This document shows, in pieces, positions 57,849 through 64,000 of a DNA stretch of 64,000 nt. The position numbers were made by a program, and so were the translations under genes. The notes beneath the pieces are model-generated. The model saw only the letters and a program-made list of their open reading frames with translations. It did not search any database and was not told the DNA's origin. Position 1 is the first letter of the stretch; each line of letters opens with the position of its first letter. Origin of the DNA: Hyphomicrobium_A sp963817485 (GTDB lineage Bacteria; Pseudomonadota; Alphaproteobacteria; Rhizobiales; Hyphomicrobiaceae); the NCBI GenBank assembly GCA_963817485.1, contig CAWFOR010000019.1, positions 8,405-72,404 on the forward strand, read 5' to 3'.

Positions 57849-57997
57849 GTGACCAAGGGAAGCCGCAGCGCCCGTCGGATCTCGGCTCCGCTGTTTGGTC
57901 CGAAGGCTATCGCGGCGCTGTTCGACGACATGCAAGGCGCCACGCAGGCGATGCTCGGGCGCTGGCGGGACCGGCCGAGTGGCCTGCCCCTCGGAAC
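57849..57997 (+). pseudogene. Cytochrome P450 fragment cut off by an IS element
   Basis: About 50 codons read SARRISAPLFGPKAIAALFD then GATQAMLGRWRDRPSGLPL, which resembles the B-C helix part of bacterial P450s (RR...PLF..KAIA). It stops at the left end of the IS3-family element, and neither the haem-binding Cys region nor the N-terminus is in the window. The continuation is not found beyond the IS, so a deletion accompanied or followed insertion. The identification rests on a short segment. Confidence 0.45.
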
Positions 57998-58008
57998 GAT
58001 ACCAGGCA

Positions 58009-58872
58009 CTAAGTTAGAACCCGGCCGTCGTCGGCCAGCGTCTGGGCTGGCCGAAGCGGAGCGTAGGGCAGACCGGACGCTGGCGGCAAGATCGCCTCTG
58101 GGGCCGGCGGCCGATAGCCGAGCGACGAGTGCGGGCGGATGACATTGTAGTGGCGTCTCCAGTTCTCGATCAGCACTTGCGCCTCCCGCATCGTCGTGAA
58201 GATTTCTCCGTTTAGCAGCTCGTCTCTGAGCTTTGAGTTCAGGCTCTCGCAATAGCCGTTCTCCCAGGGACTTCCCGGTTCGATGTAGAGCGTCTTGACG
58301 CCGATCCGGCCAAGCCATTCGCGAACGTTTATCGCGACAAACTCCGGTCCATTGTCTGAACGAATATGCTCAGGCGGACCGTGGGTGACAAAGAGATCGG
58401 CCAAACACTGGAGCACGTCGTCGGATCTGAGCCGTCTGGCAACAACGATTGCCAGGCAGCGGCGCGTGAACTCGTCGAGCACGACCAGCATGCGGAAAGC
58501 GCGACCGTCCTGTGTCCGATCCTGGACGAAGTCGTACGACCAGACGTGGTTCGGACGCTGCGGTCTGAGACGGACGCATGATCCATCATTGAGCCACAGA
58601 CGGCCCCGTTTGGGTTGTTTGCCTGGTACTTTCAGCCCTTCCCGCCGCCAAATGCGATAGACGCGTTTGACGTTGACCCGCCAGCCTTCGGCAACCAGCA
58701 TCTCGCGGATGCGCCGGTAGCCGTAGCGGCCGTACCGGGTTGCCAGCCGCACAATGGCAGCCGTCAAAGCCGCTTCGTCGTCAGGCGTCTTCAGATGTCG
58801 CCTCTGCGTCGCACGTGGCTGTCCGACGACAGAACACGCGCGACGCTCCGAGACATCCAGCTGCGAACGCAC
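58009..58872 (-). CDS. IS3-family transposase OrfB (DDE integrase core)
   Basis: 287 residues from an internal GTG at 58872; in vivo it is probably made as an OrfAB fusion. An HTH_21-like segment (YGRYGYRRIREMLVAEGWRV) precedes the rve core: WSYDFVQD has the first Asp, IRSDNGPEFVA the second, and ENGYCESLNSKLRDELL the Glu of the DDE triad. The C-terminus HSSLGYRPPAPEA is typical. All catalytic residues are present. The fusion arises by -1 slippage on GGGAAAA at 58911-58917. Confidence 0.92.
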   Translation of the reverse strand: MRSQLDVSERRACSVVGQPRATQRRHLKTPDDEAALTAAIVRLATRYGRYGYRRIREMLVAEGWRVNVKRVYRIWRREGLKVPGKQPKRGRLWLNDGSCVRLRPQRPNHVWSYDFVQDRTQDGRAFRMLVVLDEFTRRCLAIVVARRLRSDDVLQCLADLFVTHGPPEHIRSDNGPEFVAINVREWLGRIGVKTLYIEPGSPWENGYCESLNSKLRDELLNGEIFTTMREAQVLIENWRRHYNVIRPHSSLGYRPPAPEAILPPASGLPYAPLRPAQTLADDGRVLT

Positions 58873-58904
58873 GTGCTCGACGCACGCCCGCTTCCGGGAA
58901 GGGC

Positions 58905-59183
58905 TTAGTATTTTCCCTCGAGAGCTTCCTTCAGGATCAATTTGTCGAGTGTCAGCTCGGAGACAGCCCGCTTCAGGCGCTCGTTCTCGCGATCGAGATC
59001 CTTGAGACGCTTGGCCTGGTCGAGCTTCAAGCCGCCATACTCGCGCCGCCAGCGATAGTAGCTCTGCTCCGAGACGCCGACGCTTCGGCAGACCGTGCCG
59101 ATCGTCTGACCCTGGCTCAGGCGAACCTCTGCTTCCCGCAGAAGCCCGATAATCTGTTCAGTCGTGTATCGCTTCCGTGCCAT
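58905..59183 (-). CDS. IS3-family transposase OrfA (helix-turn-helix subunit)
   Basis: 92 residues. ARKRYTTEQIIGLLREAEVR and VGVSEQSYYRWRREYGGLK form the HTH that binds the terminal repeats, followed by a leucine-zipper-like RLKDLDRENERLKRAVSELT. Just before the stop, the codons GAG GGA AAA present a G GGA AAA heptamer (58917-58911) where ribosomes can slip -1 into the orfB frame, giving GKILSPSRKRAC. Confidence 0.92.
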   Translation of the reverse strand: MARKRYTTEQIIGLLREAEVRLSQGQTIGTVCRSVGVSEQSYYRWRREYGGLKLDQAKRLKDLDRENERLKRAVSELTLDKLILKEALEGKY

Positions 59184-59245
59184 TCCCTTCTCTCCTCAAT
59201 CGAGGTTGGAAATAGCCGGATTCGCTCACTCAGCCTGGCATCACC

Positions 59246-59506
59246 TCAGGGGAGCAGACCAGGATAGTAGCCGTAGCTATAGTAGGGGTGGTAGCCGTAG
59301 CCACCGTAATAACCATACGGATATCCGTAGTACCTGTAGTGGTGGTGATGATAGATGCTGCCGAGTATCACGGCTGCGGCGATGCCCGCGCCTACTCCGC
59401 CCCAACCCCATCCGTGACGAGCTTCTGCTCTGTCGGCTGTACTCGTGATGACCGCAAGAGCAAGAGCCGCCGATGCGATTAGTGTTGTCAGGGTTCTTGT
59501 TTTCAT
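59246..59506 (-). CDS. Small secreted Tyr/Gly/His-rich protein
   Basis: 86 residues from ATG 59506 with AGGAGGAG upstream. A signal peptide (LTTLIASAALALAVITSTA) leads to a mature part dominated by Gly, Tyr and His: GWGWGGVGAGIAAAVILGS, then HHHHYRYYGYPYGYYGG and so on. Such short proteins are common in rhizobia and are of unknown role; the His run may bind metal. The stop is 4 bp from the right end of the IS element, so the IS sits directly downstream. Confidence 0.75.
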   Translation of the reverse strand: MKTRTLTTLIASAALALAVITSTADRAEARHGWGWGGVGAGIAAAVILGSIYHHHHYRYYGYPYGYYGGYGYHPYYSYGYYPGLLP

Positions 59507-59624
59507 CGTCTCCTCCTGAGACTCGTCGTTTCCCCGATAACTTCGAAGTGGCATTCTGGTTCGAGGAAAGGCGATATGTTGGCCCTCAGTGCAGTGCGAT
59601 ACTCCTGCGATGCGACGCGCACTC

Positions 59625-59678
59625 AATCGGCCAAGCTGCTCCACCTGTAGGCTGCCCGCCGAATAACGGGACCGGCGG
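59625..59678. repeat. Diverged repeat, copy 1
   Basis: AATCGGCCAAGC followed by a TGTAG and GGGACCGGCGG is similar over about 54 bp to 60546-60598. An inverted pair CACCTGTAG (59642) / CTACAGGTG (59691) and a second GGATAACGGAACCGGCGG at 59713-59731 surround it. It looks like an end of an extinct mobile element. Confidence 0.5.
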
Positions 59679-59763
59679 TTAGCCCAACTTCTACAGGTGC
59701 AGATCAGCAAAACGGATAACGGAACCGGCGGACAGTCTGACCATCGGGTAGATGGCCCGGTGG

Positions 59764-60159
59764 TCATACCGTAGACGCTTCTAGAGCGCGTCGTCGGCAC
59801 TCAACCCACGCCGTAACGATCTCGGCGTACTTCGTTTTTATGCTTTCCGCTGCTGTTCGCCCGTAGGAGCCGTCGGCAAATGCCGTCACGGCTCGGTATA
59901 CCCGGAATGCGGTCCGGTCCCATCCCGCGTTTTCAAACGTGCAATAGTATTCCGCTCGTGCGCGGGTTTCTTCAGCGGTCAGCCGCGCCCGCGCCAAAAC
60001 GATGCGCAGTCGGTGGCTTTCCTCTGCGGCCTCTAGTCGATCCTGGAATGCACGCTCAGCATTCATGACTAAGCACTTGTTCCATCGATAAATGTTCCAA
60101 GTGCGGCGGCGTTCCTGTTTATTTGCAAAAACGAACTGATTTAATTCGCCGTTTGTCAT
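59764..60159 (-). CDS. Hypothetical protein
   Basis: 131 residues from ATG 60159 (the frame extends to 60240). The sequence is helical and charged: TNGELNQFVFANKQERRRTW, then AERAFQDRLEAAEESHRLRI and LTAEETRARAEYYCTFE. No domain is recognised. It is divergent from the H-NS-like gene, with about 65 bp between the starts, and may share its control region. Confidence 0.5.
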   Translation of the reverse strand: MTNGELNQFVFANKQERRRTWNIYRWNKCLVMNAERAFQDRLEAAEESHRLRIVLARARLTAEETRARAEYYCTFENAGWDRTAFRVYRAVTAFADGSYGRTAAESIKTKYAEIVTAWVECRRRALEASTV

Positions 60160-60225
60160 TTTGAGCGACTTTGTATATGGAAATGCGCGTGCGGAAGCAT
60201 TGAGAACAAAAGCAGGACAAAAACT

Positions 60226-60534
60226 ATGAGAAATGGCCAACTTGAGAAAATGACGCTGAAGGAGCTTGTCTCGCTTGAGGCTAAGATCAAGGCTGCAATC
60301 GACGAGAAGCGCCTGTCAGAGCGGGGCGAGATGCGGTCGAAGATGGAGGAAATGGCTAGGGCCTCTGGCTTTAGCGTGGCTGAACTGTTCGGCGGGCGTA
60401 GAGGCAAAGGCGGCAAAGCGGCCGTCAAGTACCGCAACCCCAAAGACCTGAGCCAAACATGGACTGGTCGTGGCCGTCGCCCCCATTGGATCGTCGAGGC
60501 TGGCGGTAATATTGAACGGTTCCTCATTAGCTAG
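60226..60534 (+). CDS. H-NS/RosR-like nucleoid-associated regulator
   Basis: 102 residues. The N-terminal ~55 residues form a coiled-coil oligomerisation part (LEKMTLKELVSLEAKIKAAI). The C-terminal histone-like domain has VKYRNPKDLSQTWTGRGRRP and HWIVEAG, the KYRNP...TWTGRGRxPxW signature of the H-NS family. These proteins silence AT-rich, often acquired DNA. It lies in the accessory tail after the IS element, where such silencers often travel with islands. Confidence 0.9.
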   Translation: MRNGQLEKMTLKELVSLEAKIKAAIDEKRLSERGEMRSKMEEMARASGFSVAELFGGRRGKGGKAAVKYRNPKDLSQTWTGRGRRPHWIVEAGGNIERFLIS

Positions 60535-60545
60535 AACCGGCGGCC

Positions 60546-60598
60546 AATCGGCCAAGCGGCTACGCTTGTAGTTGACTGCTGAAAATGGGACAGGCTGG
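60546..60598. repeat. Diverged repeat, copy 2
   Basis: Partner of 59625-59678: AATCGGCCAAGC, then GCTTGTAG, GCTGAA and GGGACAGGCTGG. With a GGCCGCTTGGTCG stretch near 60,630 it also makes a long-range inverted repeat followed by Ts. The two copies bracket the hypothetical gene and the H-NS-like gene. Confidence 0.45.
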
Positions 60599-60727
60599 AA
60601 ATCTAGCAGCGTGGCCGCTTGGTCGTTTTTGCACCGCACTCGCAACTGCTGTAGCGGGCGGCAGTGACGACCGTGACGGTTGTGGTAGCTGATCTCAATT
60701 CAAACAACCATCGCATTGGATACGGAT

Positions 60728-61105
60728 TCAACCATGGCCTGACCGGGAGCATAGGAACGCGGGATCCCTGCGTGCCGATCCGTCAGATTTCCCGTGCTGC
60801 TTCCAAAGCGAAAGCATCCTATCCTGAACCTTTGATCCGAACGCCCCTGCTCCGTTCAACAAGGCACGCGGTTGCCACGTAGGATCGTATCGTTCTCTCC
60901 GTTCCCTTTCCAACTCCTCCGCCTCGATGCGTTCCCGAAAGTCGGAATTCCGATCACACCAATCGCGAAAATCCTGCCAAAGCTCCGCCTTGTAGATTTT
61001 CTCAACTTCCTCGGGAACTGAAACCAAACGAAAGCCAACCTCGGCCCAGAACTTGTTCCGACTCTCTACTTCTCTGGTTATTTCTTCACGGCTTCTCATC
61101 TTCAA
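60728..61105 (-). CDS. Hypothetical protein
   Basis: 125 residues. The N-terminal ~75 residues are charged and helical (REEITREVESRNKFWAEVGF, AELWQDFRDWCDRNSDFRER); the rest is basic with no domain recognised. It starts 12 bp after the stop of the neighbouring 61118-61396 gene, so the two probably form an operon. GC is visibly lower than in the core genes. It is likely part of an acquired segment. Confidence 0.5.
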   Translation of the reverse strand: MKMRSREEITREVESRNKFWAEVGFRLVSVPEEVEKIYKAELWQDFRDWCDRNSDFRERIEAEELERERRERYDPTWQPRALLNGAGAFGSKVQDRMLSLWKQHGKSDGSARRDPAFLCSRSGHG

Positions 61106-61117
61106 GTCGCTCCCCGT

Positions 61118-61396
61118 TCAGTACTCCCCTCCTCCCCGATTGAAGAATGACTTCCGAATCGGGAACCTCATCGACTCCACCTCAATCTGGCTTCCTTGCT
61201 CCCTGATGAGTCTGAAGTAGTCAGGCAGCCGCGATGCCTTGAACTCCCCGACACAGACAATTTGTTTCCTGCGAGGGACCACACCATCTCGCGTGCCCAG
61301 CAGATACGCGCTTCTCTCATCGTAGGGTTTATAGAGGACAAGCCCTCTGATCGTGGATCGCTCCATGCTGGCGTAGGAACCCTTTGAGATTGCCAT
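61118..61396 (-). CDS. Hypothetical protein
   Basis: 92 residues: GLVLYKPYDERSAYLLGTRD, QIVCVGEFKASRLPDYFRLI and a FPIRKSFFNRGGG end. No known family is recognised. It is the first gene of a probable two-gene unit with 60728-61105. No catalytic motif can be seen. Confidence 0.45.
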   Translation of the reverse strand: MAISKGSYASMERSTIRGLVLYKPYDERSAYLLGTRDGVVPRRKQIVCVGEFKASRLPDYFRLIREQGSQIEVESMRFPIRKSFFNRGGGEY

Positions 61397-61533
61397 TGTC
61401 GAAGCTCCTTCCCGCTAAGAAGGAGGTAGCATCGCTCCGTCAATGTTTGGGTTTGAAGCGGGCCATGCTCACTGAAGCGGACATCGACGTCTATGGAGCC
61501 GAACCGGGGCCAGATGTAGGCCCAAAGGCTTGC

Positions 61534-61852
61534 TCATCGGCCTTGGTTCACGTCCATCGTAAGGCCGGATCGAGAGGCACTGATCAGACCCACGTTACAT
61601 CCTGAGAAGAGACTATCTAGTCGCTCGACAGTGCTGGGCTTGATGATGGACCCGGACCCTTCTCCTGAGTGGTCCCAGAGTGCAGCCAAGGCCTCGCTGA
61701 TGCTGACCCGATTGCCTGAAGGGCGCGGCAGGGTGACCCCAAGCGGTATTGATGAAGCCAGGGCCGCAGACGGTGCAAGGCATAGGAATTCGCGCCGGTG
61801 GACCCTCGCTTGCAGCTGGCTGTAGGGCTTGGAATTGAGCCATCTTGGACAT
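61534..61852 (-). pseudogene. Hypothetical protein, probable frameshift
   Basis: ATG 61852 has GGAGGA 7 nt before it and reads SKMAQFQALQPAASEGPPAR. Near 61,780 the frame seems to slip, after which VTLPRPSGNRVSISEALAAL, IIKPSTVERLDSLFSGCNVG and LISASRSGLTMDVNQGR are read to a TGA at 61534. The second part looks more protein-like than the uninterrupted frame, which is Cys/Arg/His-rich. Family unknown; a mobile-element or phage accessory protein is possible. Confidence 0.35.
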
Positions 61853-62075
61853 GAAAAAGTCCTCCATCAGTTTGAACTGAGGAGGACCGTGTTATCCTCC
61901 CCTCTTGGTTGCCACTTCAGTGGCCGCATCCCGCTCTCGCGGTGTCCACCTTGCCAGGGGTTGGCAGGTTGGCTCGGACACTTGGGTCCGTTTCTTGATG
62001 CAGGCAGTAATGTAGAGCGACCAGCTCACGAACTCGAATCATACTCCCGTGAAGGGCTTGCGGAAGATGAGCCCG
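61853..62075. other. Intergenic region with a hairpin
   Basis: TCCTCC and CAGTT (61861-61873) can pair with AACTG and GGAGGA (61876-61887), with a small internal loop. The hairpin would cover the ribosome-binding site of the gene starting at 61852. No gene seen. Confidence 0.35.
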
Positions 62076-62624
62076 TCACCGTTTTCGAAGTCGTTTGATC
62101 CCATCTGGTGTGAACAGATGTTGCCCGATCCTGCCAAGGAAGCGGTTGGCTGAGTTGATGGCATCTGAAAGGGCTTGGACGCCCCGTAGCGGGATGGTCA
62201 CTTCCCTAATCCGAATTGTGTCGTTCCCCTCGTACTTCAGGCTCTGGAAGTGAAGTGTCTCCTGCTTCGCGTCATACGTGCTGAAGATCGAGTGGAGGAG
62301 AGGGTTGCGCGATTCCTTGCTCAATAGGCTCAAGTGCCGAGTTAGTTCCCGCATATCGACCATGTATGCGGCGAGTGGCGGATGCTTGTTGAACCACAGC
62401 TTGAGCACCTTGACCTTGTTGCTGAAAGAAACTTGGTGCTCGCGGAATAGCTGTTCTGAATGATCTTTCTTGTTGATCTGCATGATGACGGCATCGATGT
62501 GCTGCTCTAGCCTTGCCCAAGCCATCGCGACACGGCCGATTGCCTCGAACACAGCAGACGGCGTGTCGGGTTCATCGATCGCACCGTGGATAAATGAGAA
62601 ATGAAAAGGCAGCATCTTAGGCAT
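62076..62624 (-). CDS. Hypothetical protein
   Basis: 182 residues from ATG 62624. The opening (MPKMLPFHFSFIHGAIDE) and a helical core with VAMAWARLEQHIDAVIMQIN, then MVDMRELTRHLSLLSKES, recall a group of small uncharacterised helical proteins whose core is a WARLExxxD helix. A C-terminal beta part (IRIREVTIPLRGVQALSDAI) follows. Function unknown. It is divergent from, and overlaps, a possible 58-codon gene on the plus strand. Confidence 0.55.
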   Translation of the reverse strand: MPKMLPFHFSFIHGAIDEPDTPSAVFEAIGRVAMAWARLEQHIDAVIMQINKKDHSEQLFREHQVSFSNKVKVLKLWFNKHPPLAAYMVDMRELTRHLSLLSKESRNPLLHSIFSTYDAKQETLHFQSLKYEGNDTIRIREVTIPLRGVQALSDAINSANRFLGRIGQHLFTPDGIKRLRKR

Positions 62625-62799
62625 GGTTCGCAAATCCAAGCAGGATGAATCAGCGCCAGAAGGTGATCCCAAGGAAGGCTACGCCTTCTTGAAGCGCATA
62701 CTCCAGATGACGCCGCAGCAAAACAGAGGGATGCTCGCCCGAGACACCAACAGTGATCTAGAGGGGTTGGGGGATGCCGTTCTGCGAGCGTCTCTCTAA
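62623..62799 (+). CDS. Possible small protein
   Basis: 58 codons from ATG 62623: VRKSKQDESAPEGDPKEGYA, then FLKRILQMTPQQNRGMLA and a LRASL end. The lysine-rich start and helical middle resemble small proteins with an LKRxLxMxP motif found next to larger hypotheticals. No strong ribosome-binding site. The 2-bp overlap with the divergent gene makes it uncertain. Confidence 0.3.
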   Translation: MVRKSKQDESAPEGDPKEGYAFLKRILQMTPQQNRGMLARDTNSDLEGLGDAVLRASL

Positions 62800-62818
62800 A
62801 AACCGAGGACAGAGATGG

Positions 62819-63548
62819 TCACTCGCTAGGGGTTTCATCTTGCAAGCAATATGAGTCATCGATCGTGCAGGAAGCACAACCTTCTTCGCATCGGTCTATA
62901 GCTTCACTCTTGGCGGCCTCAAGCGAGTTCGCAACTGCCCAACCGTGACTAGACATTCCCGTGTCCCTAATCGCCCAACCGTGGATGGAAATTTTGACGT
63001 TTGAATTGAGAGCCACCGCAACACACCTACCTTTGAAGTTTGCTCTCACCTTACAAAGTGACTCAGAGATGACGAAAGTTGCCGCTCGGAGATGACACAA
63101 GTTGAGAGCGGAGGTGGTTGCGGTTTGAGAATCGCTGGCAGTCGCCCGTGCATAGACGAAAGCGTCTCCGTTGGTCGCCGTCGCAAGAACGCCTTCCGAC
63201 TTTCCATAGGGGATTATACCGGCATTGCTGACCCAACCTGCGACCTCGGGAACGACCAGTCGGCTTGATACCCACCCTTGGATATTGTTGAAGCGGACGA
63301 AGACCCACTGATCCACCTTTAGGCCCAGGAATGTGATGCCTCGGCCATCTGGCGGGATCATCCCGATGATCCTCGAGTTCGGTGCTGGGTTGCTCCCGGA
63401 TGTGCAGGGTATCGTTCCACGCAACATTGACGACGCGCATCTGGATGGTTGCGTCGTTTGCCGATACTGGGACGGAACCGAAGACGTTCGCACCCGCAAT
63501 GCCAAGGGCCGCAATACAAATCGCAATCAAGCGGACATTTTGGAGCAT
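62819..63548 (-). pseudogene. Secreted SH3-domain/DUF4189-like protein, frameshifted
   Basis: ATG 63548 opens a signal peptide (VRLIAICIAALGIAGANVFG) and the first strand of a bacterial SH3 domain (DTLHIREQPS). Near 63,385 the frame slips to NSRIIGMIPPDGRGITFLGL, VDQWVFVRFNNIQGWVSSRL, completing the SH3 fold. A C-terminal domain follows (GVLATATNGDAFVYARA ... GWAVANSLEAAKSEAIDRCE) with four or more cysteines and the GWA...AxxxAxxxC pattern of DUF4189. It would be periplasmic, possibly binding cell wall. One indel breaks it. Confidence 0.65.
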
Positions 63549-63707
63549 GGCCTAAAGCCTCCGCCCCCGTCGAAAAAAAGTAAGTTACATTCGGAGGGAT
63601 GGAAGGACATTGACTTAAGTCAACGCCCAAGACATTTAGGGGTCACTGGCGGCCGCCTTCTAGACGCGGGTTTACAGGGTTAATCTCCCCATCAACGACC
63701 GGCGAGC

Positions 63708-63998
63708 CTATCCCTTTCGTGGCTTCACGTCGTAGTCGAGGATCTGCCTCACCTGCTGGTCGACGAATGTGATGGTGAGCGTGCCACCGTCGATCGCTGT
63801 TACCGTGCCGTCCCCGAATTGAGGATGGGACACCTCATCGCCGATCACGAATGCGGTTTGCTTCGAAAAGAGTGCGGAGGTTGGCTTGCCTTTTTGCGAC
63901 TTTGCCTCTGGAAGTCGTCTCTTCTTTTGCTTAGTTAAAGGGTCGGGCGAAGCTTTCTGGACAGTAGCTTTGGGCTTCTTTGACCGAGGATGAGGCAT
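63708..63998 (-). CDS. UvrD/PcrA-type Tudor-like small protein
   Basis: 96 residues. The first ~45 residues are basic and probably disordered (KKPKATVQKASPDPLTKQKK). The C-terminal ~45 residues, FVIGDEVSHPQFGDGTVTAI and LTITFVDQQVRQILDYDV, match the Tudor-like tail of UvrD/PcrA helicases, which contacts RNA polymerase. Here it stands alone without a helicase, so it may bind RNA polymerase or DNA by itself. Annotation as a helicase would be wrong. Confidence 0.7.
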   Translation of the reverse strand: MPHPRSKKPKATVQKASPDPLTKQKKRRLPEAKSQKGKPTSALFSKQTAFVIGDEVSHPQFGDGTVTAIDGGTLTITFVDQQVRQILDYDVKPRKG

Positions 63999-64000
63999 TC

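Larger units (their letters stand above)
57998..59242 (-). mobile_element. IS3-family insertion sequence, about 1.24 kb
   Basis: The element contains orfA and orfB on the minus strand. Its ends are imperfect inverted repeats: GATACCAGGC ... GAACCCGGC on the left (57998-58025) and, read inward on the minus strand, GATGCCAGGC ... GAATCCGGC on the right (59215-59242), 18 of 28 positions equal. The size suits the family. No clear 3-4 bp target duplication could be matched outside the ends, which agrees with a rearrangement after insertion. The transposase appears complete. Confidence 0.85.

Noticed and set aside
63708..63998. DNA helicase UvrD
   Set aside because: Only the Tudor-like C-terminal tail is present. 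The frame starts within a basic leader and no helicase motifs exist.
1..64000. CRISPR arrays, rRNA and tRNA genes
   Set aside because: No regularly spaced identical repeats, rRNA-like stretches or cloverleaf-type sequences were seen by eye. A tRNAscan or CRISPR search would be decisive.

Overview
The window is GC-rich, tightly packed bacterial DNA. The gene set (tandem MdtBC-like RND pumps, NrsF-type anti-sigma factor, ExoF-like export protein, VPEID-type exosortase, H-NS/RosR-like regulator) suggests an alphaproteobacterium, most likely of the Hyphomicrobiales (Rhizobiales). No rRNA, tRNA or CRISPR array was seen.

Layout. 1-5.4 kb: a truncated serine hydrolase, a GMC oxidoreductase with a four-Cys cluster, a membrane diguanylate cyclase and an AzgA-type purine permease. 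5.5-13.2 kb: an MdtABC-like tripartite pump with two RND permeases. 13.2-17.3 kb: a bufferin locus. A Cys-rich precursor (bufA), the MNIO/DUF692 enzyme (bufB) and the DUF2063 partner (bufC) lie on the minus strand, divergent from an ECF sigma factor, its NrsF-like anti-sigma factor and a DoxX protein. Related candidate ECF promoters lie on both strands between them. 17.5-22 kb: a second RND adaptor/permease pair.

22.3-25.8 kb: an exosortase E/VPEID system, made of a 63-aa VPELD-CTERM substrate and an exosortase fused to a CPBP protease, broken by one frameshift. A decayed beta-barrel gene, a perfect terminator hairpin and a partial duplicate of the protease end follow. 26.1-49.8 kb: a large Wzx/Wzy-type exopolysaccharide locus. 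It holds CDP-/branched-sugar genes (C-methyltransferase, RfbF, PIG-L deacetylase, SDRs, DUF4910, 3,5-epimerase), a flippase, a polymerase, glycosyltransferases including a GT4-WecG fusion, an ExoF-like exporter, a Wzc/GumC-like copolymerase, a priming glycosylphosphotransferase, an acyltransferase, a GH5 glycanase and a LuxR-type regulator. The regulator sits across an AT-rich region from the priming transferase.

50-57.6 kb: a TolC-like channel, a beta-barrel protein, a small periplasmic protein, a TonB-dependent receptor with a near-perfect ModE-type operator upstream (suggesting molybdate or another oxyanion complex), a small membrane protein and an L,D-transpeptidase-like secreted protein. 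57.8-59.2 kb: an IS3-family element beside a truncated P450-like fragment. 59.2-64 kb: an accessory tail of short hypotheticals, an H-NS-like gene, an SH3/DUF4189-like protein and a UvrD-Tudor-like protein.

At least ten otherwise recognisable genes beyond 22 kb carry frameshifts, while the first 22 kb look clean. Either this part of the assembly has indel errors or the region is decaying. Raw reads would decide.
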